Source: Pomphorhynchus laevis (Eukaryota > Acanthocephala > Palaeacanthocephala > Echinorhynchida > Pomphorhynchidae). Taken from it: a stretch of 64,000 nt of DNA. The notes under the pieces are model-generated. The model made no database searches. It was not told where the DNA came from and saw only the letters and a program-made list of their open reading frames with translations. How positions within the stretch are numbered: the stretch's first letter is position 1; every line of letters begins with the position of its first letter. Both the position numbers and the translations under genes were made by a program. This document shows, piece after piece, positions 14,801 to 26,800 of this stretch. The DNA is taken from assembly GCA_012934845.2 (NCBI GenBank), contig WNNJ02000598.1, positions 223,861 to 287,860 of the forward strand. Direction: 5' to 3'.

Positions 14801-17800
14801 ATTAAAAACCATCAAAGTCCATCAGCAATCAAATTCCTAGATCGACTTCTGCTTATTGAGCTTCACCAGTAGGGTCCAGATTTTAAGAGTTTTCAGAATT
14901 ACCGTTTACTTATCAGTAATATAATATATATAATTATAGTTATATATATTATATATAATTATAATATATATAATTGCAGCTTCCCCCTGGATCGCAGAGC
15001 GATACGGCATTGTAGTCGTTACTAATAAGTAAACGGGAATTCCGAAAACTCTTAAAATATGGACCCTACTGATGAAGCTCAATAAGCAGAAACCGGTCTA
15101 GGGATTTGATTGCTGATGGACTGTGATGGTTTCCAATACCCGGTTATGTCCGTTTCTCCCGTTTACTTACTAGTAAACGGGAGAAACATATATATAAAGT
15201 ATCAATAGGGTTATTTGAACCACAGTTTGGGATCCTTGTTTTTGTCGGATTAATAAAAAAATTAAACATAAGTAGGTATATAAATGAGTAGGTATTGTAA
15301 ATATTTCAACAAAGAGAGGTAACCAAAATAAGTAGGAATTGCTTAAATTTTATATACCTACTTATTTTGATATATATATATATATATATATACATCTATA
15401 TATATAGATGCTTGATAACATCGGTCCAGGATTCTATTGGAATACGGCAGTATGCTGAAAGCTGCTGTCGGTAATTAACTGAACTACACTCAACTATCAG
15501 CATACTATTCGTCACTACTAGACGTCAGAAATGACAGGCAGCGCGCATGATCTGAGCGCTGGTCAGGTCATAAGATGAGCGGCAGATTACCTACTCGCTA
15601 CCGGTCATCTTATTAATTACAGATTTGAAGTGTAAACGTCAAGATAAGTCATATGTAACGCTTTGACTGTAAAATGACCTTTATTAAAAATTATGTTCAT
15701 CAAATGAAGTATTAATATATGTTGTTATAACAATAGTTTTCTTCCCACGGTTCCGAATAGGCTTTATGTTTTTGATAAAAACGACACCTCGTTTGGTCAC
15801 AAAAACAACTTGTTTTTTTTGTTTGACAGCAAGCACAATTTTATTTTATTATAAATTTTGAGAGATATAAACAAAAAATTTTAATTTATATATCCGTAAA
15901 ATTCAGTCTAAGGGGTAGGTTGAGCATACCAATGAACATTTGATATGAAATGCAGATGTTTTTAAAATTATAGTATTTATTATTATGGATACACTGAAAA
16001 TACGATTTGCCATAAAGTATTCATAGCCAAAATATTTGAAATCATATGTTATAAAATCTTGCTGCTTGTAAAAACAAAGAATACGTATTTTTATTGATCT
16101 GACTGTAAAAATTGTTCCATTAATGTGTGATAATTTGGGTAAATGTATGCTGTTGCTGGCATGTTGATATTTTTAACCCATTAGAGTAAAATAAGTAAAA
16201 TATCTGCTTGAAGTAAAATATTTAACTTCAAGTTGTAATATACAGTGAATTTACATAGAAATATGATTATTTCAATGAAAGGTTTTTTAATACGTTCATG
16301 ACACTTTAATCAAATAAATAACGCCCGTACTTAGCTTAATCATTTTAACGGATAGAAGCAAAGCAGCCGTAAACTGACGATTGCATAATACATCTTCATG
16401 ATTTATTTAAAACAAGGGTATACGAATTAACACCGTTTTTAATAGGGCAGTTATTATTTCAAAAGATATTTAATTTTTATACAAGAAACATTGCTTGATA
16501 ACAATAATTATTTAGAAGCACGAAATCATTAAAAAGCTAATGTTACGGAAATTTAATAAATGCTTTTAATTTACTTTCTATACACACAAATAATATATTT
16601 TACTTCCACTAAACTTACCCATTTCAACAGCACGAGCAATAGCCCTAGAAAATTCGATTGCGCCACCACGTTTAAATGTTATATTAAAATTTACAACTCC
16701 TTCAAAGTTCCCTTAGTTAAATACAGGACAAATTAGAAAAAAAATAAATTAAACTTAAAATTATAAATTGAAAATTGATAAGTATTTAAGTTACGATAAT
16801 AATTGTAAACAAATGTTCAAAGTAATTTGAAGATATTTCAAAGGTACAAATACGAATATATGACCTTTACATGTATTCCTAGAACATATATAAATTATAA
16901 ATTTGAATTCTAATGATTTAATGTACTTTTGATTAAAATTGCTAATAAGATAAGGATTAGCAGCACTAAGAGAATAAAATTTCGAATAGTTTTACTAGGG
17001 AATTTAAACTACCCCGTAGTTTAGATCTTCAATTAAATTGAACTGAAGCGTGATTTGAAATATCTAGTCGCATAAGATAATTACATCCACGTCATATATG
17101 ATTAAATTTCTCCAAACGGAAAATAACTCAAATGTCGTATTGAATATACATTGAAAAGATTTAAGCGAAGATTTATCAAAATTCGAAAGACTGATTGTAT
17201 GGTAAAGACCGAAAAGCAGAAGGGTATTGACCTTTTTCAGGATATTTGCAGTCTTTTAGATTTGTAGTCCTTGTGGTTAGACGACAGGCTTTAACGTTAA
17301 GAAAACAAGATTTCACGTTGTGCTTATTAAATGAAATAAATGACAAAAGGGAAGTAGTTAAAGCCTCAAAAATTGTAATTCAAAAAACGACTGACAGGGT
17401 AGAGATAAACATTTTGTTTAAAATGTTCTTATCAGGCTAGCAACGAAATGTAATCGACATATAGTAAGATTTTTTATTCAGAGGCAATAACGTCATATGC
17501 GTGTACATATGATTGCAAGAAGATTAATTGACTAAGCAATCACGGTCGGTATTTTGGTATTGTATTAAAATAAACCATTACGTAAGCTAGCATATAAGAA
17601 ACGTCTACGTAAATAAGTATAAATAGCAAAGATTAATAACAGAGCCATGTGGTGGCCATGGATGATTTGGGTAATCGAAATAATGTATATTTATATTATC
17701 ATTAAGAATACTGTTTAAAAATTTTTGCACTGTAAATAATACATTATAAGTTACCACATAATAGCTACTACCATTATATTATTAATAATATAATGCAACG

Positions 17801-20800
17801 ATATTATTTGGTACTAACAGAATATTAGGTTTTATACTCAAGTTATTTTATATCAAAACTGAATCGATAAAAGTTGTTTTGTGAAATTATACACTTTATT
17901 TATTTCATTTACTATTTGATTTAGATTTTAAGTCATATATTTTGATGATATCCAATTATCAATTATATTTTGAACAATTATACAATTATAAATATGAATA
18001 ATATGTAAAACTTATTTTCATTCTGCAAATAAATGGTGATTAAAAACAATTACTTTCTAAATACTTAAACTGTCAACAAATTATTGAGATTTTATTTGGT
18101 AAATTATTGTATTATCAAGTGATATATTGCCATATGAAGATACTCTAGGGTCACTAAAACCTTAAGGCAGTTCATTTTAACTCTAAATTAAAAGGCAGTA
18201 GTTTATGGAAAATGTGCATATGCAGAACAACTTAAGAGATTGTACTAATTTTATTTTCAGTCATTAAAAAAATCAAATTAATTAAAAAAAGGTACATTTA
18301 TGTAATTGGAGTAGTTTACACTGCCAAACTCTTTTGTCACCAAAATGGCTATCTTAAATTTCAATTATGGTGGCCTTTCACACAAAATGTATCATATAAT
18401 TTAGATTGTGCAACTTTGGCCTTGATCCAAATATAATAAAACTGGACCAAATGCGAGTAATAGTAAATGTTGTAATCGAATAAGAATCTAGCAAACCCTG
18501 ATACAGTAACATTTATTGATCAGTTAATATTTCATAGCTGACTACTGTAGTCATCATTTGAAGATGTTCCATGATGATGACTATACTATGATTTAATTAA
18601 ATCATTAATAAATCTAAAAATGTTTGATTTTCTGTATTATTACTAATTTCATAACAACTGGCACACAAAACAGAAAGAGTCTGATGTAATTAATGAAGTA
18701 AATTTTACAAATTATGACTTTGTAAAAGTAAATAGATGGAAAAGTAGCAGTTGTCACGTCAAATCCAAAATTGGAAATTACCTAACAGAATATGTCAAAT
18801 ATTCTTAATTGTTATAAATAAATATATCCATCCTGATCTGTATTTAAATTTTTAAATATCCATGAAAACAATCAGGTATAGAGATAAACGACAAGACAAA
18901 TCTTTTTGATATTTCGCCAGTAACTACTAGCATCTTCAGAAAATTCTGAATTTTCTAATTTACTGAAGATGCTAGTAGTTACTAGCGAAATATCAAAAAG
19001 ATTTGTCTTGTCGTTTATCTCTATACCTGATTGTTTTCCTGGATATTAAACAATTGTTAATTGTAATTTTAAGAAAATATAAACTTTGTTTCTTTCAATT
19101 ACAATTATTTATAGAATGGAACCAAAGAAACGGCAATTTATTCGATAAAAAGATTCAGTTTAATGTTTCAATAGCTGCTGCTATCAGCACAAGGAACTAT
19201 TATCAATACTTCCTGATAATGATAACAGAAACTATTGAAATATTGAACTGAACATTTTTATTGAATATATTGTCGTCTCTTTAGTTCAATTCTATAAATA
19301 ATTGTAATTTTCAGAAAAGTGCAAGCGTTGATTTGTAAATTAAGAATTTCATCATTTATCAAGATTTAAGGTGACATATATGAAAGAATGAACAACTTAA
19401 AGATGAGTTTTATACTTGTTGTTATGATATTATGCCTAAAATCAGTGCATTCATGACAACGTAGCGATTGCAGTGAACACCTTGCAAACAACGACAGCTT
19501 TCCTGTTTGTTCCGTGTTATTCAAAACATTTAGAGTTTTTCATCAATTGCTATATATACGGATGTTTGTTTTGTTTAAAGTTTTCAACGCTGTCAGAGCT
19601 ATCAAAGGTTTGTACTTTTCTAACAAATATGCAAGCAAATTCCAGTGATATTCCAAAAATTTCAACCGTTTAATCTACAAATAACGGTATAAACGACTTC
19701 TATAAATTCAGCAACGATTCAATTTTGCATTGTAACGAGGTTGATGCCACAGCTGAGCTCCAACTGTTAAGAAAGTCGCTCACCTCGTCTCATCTTGGTC
19801 GTCGAAAAGCGACATGGTGACTGAAAGTCGTGAATCGAAGTCCAGTCTATCAAGCAACACCATTTAGTATAAATGCCGTATTTCGTAAGAAATCCTGGAC
19901 CGTTGTCTACTCAGCACATCCGTGCACTACTATTATACCTGCAGTACCCATTTAGGATCCAACGAGTGCAGCGACAATTCAGCAACAACCTCTGCCTAGT
20001 GTTTAAGGATGGTCCGCACAGCAATTCGATCTGGTTAAGAGCGTAAGCCTCAGACAATTAAGCAAAGTGTCGGAAACGCCTTTATTCATAATGTCACACA
20101 GGCAACCGAAAGGATCAGTGAGAAATTCATTCTACTGATGAGTGTTGCCGGGTACTCATTGGTCGTCTAGAAGTGACATGGTTACTGAAAGTCGTGAATC
20201 AAAGTCCAGTCTATCGAGCAACACCACTTAGTGTAAATGCCGTATTTCGTAAGAAATCCTGGACCGTTGTCTACTCAGCACATCCGTGCACTACTATTAT
20301 ACCTGCAGTACCCATTTAGGATCCAACGAGTGCAGCGACAATTCAGCAACAACCTCTGCCTAGTGTTTAAGGATGGTCCGCACAGCAATTCGATCTGGTT
20401 AAGAGCGTAAGCCTCAGACAATTAAGCAAAGTGTCGGAAACGCCTTTATTCATAATGTCACACAGGCAACCGAAAGGATCAGTGAGAAATTCATTCTACT
20501 GATGAGTGTTGCCGGGTACTCATTGGTCGTCTAGAAGTGACATGGTTACTGAAAGTCGTGAATCGAAGTCCAGTCTATCGAGCAACACCATTTAGTATAA
20601 ATGCCGTATTTCGTAAGAAATCCTGGACCGTTGTCTACTCAGCACATCCGTGCACTACTATTATACCTGCAGTACCCATTTAGGATCCAACGAGTGCAGC
20701 GACAATTCAGCAACAACCTCTGCCTAGTGTTTAAGGATGGTCCGCACAGCAATTCGATCTGGTTAAGAGCGTAAGCCTCAGACAATTAAGCAAAGTGTCG

Positions 20801-23800
20801 GAAACGCCTTTATTCATAATGTCACACAGGCAACCGAAAGGATCAGTGAGAAATTCATTCTACTGATGAGTGTTGCCGGGTACTCATTGGTCGTCTAGAA
20901 GTGACATGGTGACTGAAAGTCGTGAATCGAAGTCCAGTCTATCAAGCAACACCATTTAGTATAAATGCCGTATTTCGTAAGAAATCCTGGACCGTTGTCT
21001 ACTCAGCACATCCGTGCACTACCGTTATACCTGCCGTATCCATTAAGGATCCAACGAGTGCAGCGACAATTCAGCAACAACGTCTGTCTAGTGTTTAAGG
21101 ATGGTCAGCACAGCAATTCGATCTGCTTAAGAGCGTAAGCATCAGACAATTAAGCAAAGTGTCGAAAACGCCTTTGTTCACAATGTCAAACAGGCAACCG
21201 AAAACCAGCTACATAATCCTTCCTTCATGATATCCATTTCCATACACCCTTACTACGAACGGCCATATTGCCACGCAGTTTTCGTATCGCCCCCTTTTGC
21301 CACATGTTGGTAGCCCCAACATGTGGCAAATTTTCCCTAACGGCAATATGGCCGTTAGTATTCAGGGTGTATGGAATTAGATATCATGAAGGAAGGATTC
21401 TGTAGATGGTTTTCAATGCGAAAGTCACCTTGTGTGACCTAGCAACTATTCATTACATAAATAAGCATCCATCAAAGGATCACCAGTCCCGATTTCAATC
21501 GATCTTCATGATATCATACGATACAATCTATAATAAGCATGCCAGAGAGCATCTCGGACAATGCAGTTTCTGGATATCATGATGGAAGGTTTCATATACT
21601 GTGAAATCTGGTAATCCTGGATTCGTAGCCTAGCAGTCAAGAGCGCAAGCCAAGTACAGAGAGCGACAGCTCGAATCTCGGATAAGTCAAATTTCAAAAG
21701 GCGAAGAGTTGGTAGTCAGCCTTCTGATGAGCCCAGGGCTACCAACATGTGGCAAAAAGCGGGCGAAACGAAAACGGCTGTGGCAATGTGGCCGTTAGTA
21801 GTCAGGGTGTATGGAATTGATATCATGAAGGAAGGATTCTGTAGCTGGTTTTCAATGCGAAAGTCACCTCGTGTGACCTAGCAACTATTCATTATATATA
21901 TTGATATTCATTAATGAAATATTTTAGTTCTAACACAAAACTAATATATATATATACATATATATAATAGTAGTGCACGGATGTGCTGAGTAAACAACGG
22001 TCCAGGATTTCTTACGAAATACGGCATTTATACTAAATGGTGTTGCTTGATAGACTGGACTTCGATTCACGACTTTCAGTCACCATGTCACTTCTAGACG
22101 ACCACTTCAGCATCGAAATGATGAGTACCCGGCAACACTCATCAGTAGAATGAGGTACACACTGGTCGTTTCGGTTGCCTGTGTGACATTGTGAATAAAG
22201 GCGTTTCCGACACTTTGCTTAATTGTCTGAGGCTTACGCTCTTAACCAGATCGAATTGCTGTGCGGACCATCCTTAAACACTAGGCAGAGGTTGTTGCTG
22301 AATTGTCGCTGCACTCGTTGGATCCTAAATGGATACGGCAGGATAATAGTAGTGCACGGATGTGCTGAGTAAACAACGGTCCAGGATTTCTTACGAAATA
22401 CGGCATTTATATTAAATGGTGTTGCTTGATAGACTGGACTTCGATTCACGACTTTCAGTCACCATGTCACTTCTAGACGACCACTTCAGCATCGAAACAA
22501 TGAGTACCCGGCAACACTCATCAGTAGATTGAGGTACATACTGATCGTTTTGGTTGCCTGTGTGACATTGTGTATATATATTATATATACATTATATATA
22601 TGTTCTTATAGAGGCTGCCGATTTGAGAAGAAGACAATTTACAAACTACGAAAAACAATATAATAAGATTAAAAAAACCGAAACAACACAAGATGTTGAT
22701 TTATAAATCGACAATTTACGAACAGGCACAATGAACGACGAAACAATTTAAACGGATGGAAAAGAATTATCACTTAAGAGTTACAAATCTACAAAAAACG
22801 AAAAAACGAATTAAGCCACGAAGAAGGCATATTAATGTGGTTAGACGAAATTATCGTACCACAACAATTGAAACAATATGTATTGAATTGGATTCACTAA
22901 AGTCATCCGGGTTAGCGAGCATTGTAGGAGTTGCAAGAAATTATTTTTTGGTGTCAGGTATGGAACTACAATTAATTCATGGAATAGCGAACTGCACATA
23001 ATGTCAAACTCTTAAAACGCAAAAAACTAGATGAACACCCATATACAACTTGGATATTCCTCTTAAGCCATGAGTTCGCATACATATTGATCTCGCATGA
23101 CATTGTAAAGGTAAAATGTAACTAGTGCTTGTGGATGCTCATTCAAAATTACCTGAAATTTAAGAACTAATACACACGCAAGCACGGGATATAATAGACA
23201 AGTTGATAAAATGGTTTTCGAGGTTTAGTATTTCTGATAAGATAGTTACCAACAATGGCCATCAATTTATAGCAGACAAATTCAATAGTTCCTGCAAAAA
23301 TCACAATATTGCTCTTATACAATCCAGCCCTTATTACCCACGATACCACAGGGAAATGTACTGCAGAACTGATGTTGATACAGAACTGATACAAGTTGTG
23401 CATGATCACTGAAAACCTAAAAATTCAGCAACAGTGAAACGAAATCAAGAATGTCGGAAAGAATATTAGAACATGGCAGCAGCGTTTCGAGATTATCCAG
23501 TCAATACCAGAGTATGGGTAAGAAACGAACGATCTCGTGGGTGGAGAGCGGGATGCTTAAAGAAGCGCACTGCTTGGATATCTTACGTTGTAAATGGAAG
23601 TTCATATCAGCGTAAACATGTATATATGATCCGACCTAGACGATGTATAGAAATAATGAGGAATGGTCAAAACGGCGTTTAATCTTATGATCCATTGAGA
23701 CAAAATGTAAGAGCGCCACTAATATATAGTCTGGAAATGTATACAAAAAATCACATGGTTTAAGAGATAATATCAACCACGATAAGCACAACCTATACGA

Positions 23801-26800
23801 TAGTGTCAGCAATGATCGTGGAAATAATGTGAATACGTCACATAATGCGAATATGCCATTTGATTTTTACAGAAATCAAAGCTGAAGTAATTGTTAATTA
23901 ATTGTTAATTATATTTTGAAACGGAATGAGACATTCTGGGGGAATAATTATTTTTGTATCTAAATGCCATTCCCAGCAAAAAGAAATTGAATATTTCTTC
24001 GATATTTCGTTCGCTAACCGCGGACATTATCAAGAAGTATCTGAAACAATAAAACAAGTTTAGTTACAATGTATGAAAAACAAAATCATTTTGGACATTC
24101 AAATTTGGTTCGAGGATCTTTATAGCGACAGCGTCCATAACTAATCGGCGTTTTAAGTTAGGCTCGGAAATCAAAACTGACACATTGTCAAAGTCGATGT
24201 CATGCCCAGTTTGATGAGCATGGTCTGCTAATGCCGACTGCGCTGATGTTGTGAGTGCCTTCTTATGTTCTTTTAATCTAGTTTTTAGAGTACGTCCAGT
24301 TTGTCCAATGTATATGCTTATACAATCCCTACACCCAACCTTGTACACTACACCCATCTTATCAAAATAATTACTTCTTGGTTTGGTGACTAGTGCATCA
24401 AGATGATATGTACATCGGGTACCATAAAACATTTTTAATGGTAATCCTGACTGGAAAACGAATCTCTTTATCTTATTAAGAATATCCTCACTTAAACTGA
24501 GACTTTCTCTGAAGCAATATATTCGCAGTTTACAATTAATTATGATTAGCTATTTGGACATTCGTTTCCTTGATCATTGCTCTCGAAACAATCTGCAGCC
24601 CAACTTTGCAAAATTATCATTTTCTGGGTGTTCAAGAATGACAAACAAAGCTTATCGTATTATAAAAGATGCTGTACACAGTTTACTCAAATGTGAAATT
24701 AGTCACAAGTATTGGATTATTCGAAATCAAAAGCTCCATGTTTCAAAATTCGAGGAGGATCTAAAAGAAATTGTTAATGCTGTGGAATGGAATCAGATCC
24801 AAGGATTTATTCAGAATATTCTTTACAAGCTGTTTATGAACAAGGTATCCAGATTAATGCGTAAGATTACGTTTCTATTGTCAACCACACTTCATCAACT
24901 ACAAAACACCTTGCCTAGCGTCGATGTTGTGACTCCCCAACCCATGCCTGTAGTGAATCTAAGTAAACAGAATATTTCTGAAAATCAGTTAAAAATTTTA
25001 AGGAAAGGTCTTAAGTTTGGAATTTGTGGATCATCACTGAAATTTAGTGATTCAATATCGGTTACCACAGAACTAGAGTTACTTAGTCAAAAGGTTGTAG
25101 AAAACTTTGAGGGACATCAAAATAAACAATTGTTAGTTCACAAACTTACTGGTCTTAGACATCATATATATAGGACAAATGTGAATAGATCAATTCGTTC
25201 CAACATCTCCAGAGCTGAATTGAACGCTTTAAAAGATCTTCGTGAGAACGATCAAATAGTCCTGACTAAAGCTGATAAGGGGAATTGTGTAGTGTTGTTG
25301 GATAAATCTGATTACAATGAAAATATGTTGTCTATTTTGGGAGATACATCCACATTTGAACCTTCTTTAAGAAATACGGCAAAAGCATGGGCACGTGAAT
25401 TGGTAACACTACTTAAATACTTCGCTTCAAAAGGATTGATCACGCGTGTAGAATATCTCCAAATGTTTCCATCCGATCCTCTTGTACCTTACATGTACGG
25501 TTTGCCCAAAATCCATAAGCTAGACTGTCCCTTACGTCCTATTGTGTCAATGAAATGTGCATTTAACTATGGTGTAGGTAAGTTCTTGTCAAGTTTGCTA
25601 AAACCTATTGTGATGTCAATTCCTACGAAAGTGCTAAATACTACTGATTTTGTTAACAAATTGAGAGCACTAGACTTAAATCAGATAACGTATGTAATTT
25701 TCACACTAGATGTGAAATCACTATTTACTAATGTGTCAGTAGATGATGCTGTCGACTTTGCGATATCAAAACTCGGATCCCTTTGGACAGATAGTGAACA
25801 TTTGGTTAAATGTAGGAGATTATTCCAGTTAGCATGTACAACGAACTTTTCCTTTGATAGCATTATATATAAACAACTTTTTGGTGTAGCTATGGGATCA
25901 CCAATCGGCCCCGCCTTGGCTGACCTGTACATGCAAAAGTTAGAGGAAGAGGCTATAAGCCGTTGTGATATACGACCTATCGCATTTTATCGTTACATCG
26001 ATGATATATTTGTTATTTGGCCAGAAAGTCGTGATAAAGCAGATGATTTTGTTAGAATTTTCAATTCATTGAATCCTCGAATAGAAGTGACAATTACCTG
26101 GCCTTCTAACGAGTTTTTACCATTCCTAGATTGCGAAGTTTTGACCACTGATGTCTCCGTCACTAAAGTATTCAGAAAAGCTACAGAAACTAGCTTGTAT
26201 ATTCCTTGGGACAGCAGTCATTCGGCATCAACAAAACTAGGTGTGTTTCGTGGCTTCTGTTTAAGAGCGTATCGAATTTGTAACAAAGAAATTTATCTAA
26301 ACGCCGAATTAAGCAAAGTTTTGAGAATATTTACATCTCTAGGCTACCCGATAGATATCTTACATAGAATAATTAAGAAAACAAAAGAACGCATTCACAC
26401 TTCCGCGCAAGCCAACTTAATTGGTCCTCAAAAATTGAAACACTGCTTCTATATTCCCGCAATGGGTAGTTTAAGTGAGGATATTCTTAATAAAATAAAC
26501 AGATTCGTTTTCCAGTCAGGATTACCATTAAAAATGTTTTATGGTACCCGATGTACATATCATCTTGATGCACTAGTCACCAAACCAAGAAGAACTTATT
26601 TTGATAAGATGGGTGTAGTGTACAAGGTTGGGTGTAGGGATTGTATAAGCATATACATTGGACAAACTGGACGTACTCTAAAAACTAGATTAAAAGAACA
26701 TAAGAAGGCACTCACAACATCAGCGCAGTCGGCATTAGCAGACCATGCTCATCAAACTGGGCATGACATCGACTTTGACAATGTGTCAGTTTTGATTTCC

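Noticed and set aside
17246-17440. 64-codon plus-strand ORF in an intron
   Set aside because: No recognisable motif, no splice sites matching a gene model, and length expected by chance.
19388-19673. Short ORFs resembling a secreted peptide with a leader
   Set aside because: The hydrophobic leader ends in a stop after 22 codons and the following ORF is in another frame. No family was recognisable, so it is not called a gene.
19790-21205. CRISPR-like array
   Set aside because: Units are 364 bases of continuous repeat with no spacers, in an animal genome.
21612-21690. A true tRNA gene
   Set aside because: A and B boxes are present, but no complete cloverleaf or acceptor stem could be folded. 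It is a tRNA-derived repeat head.
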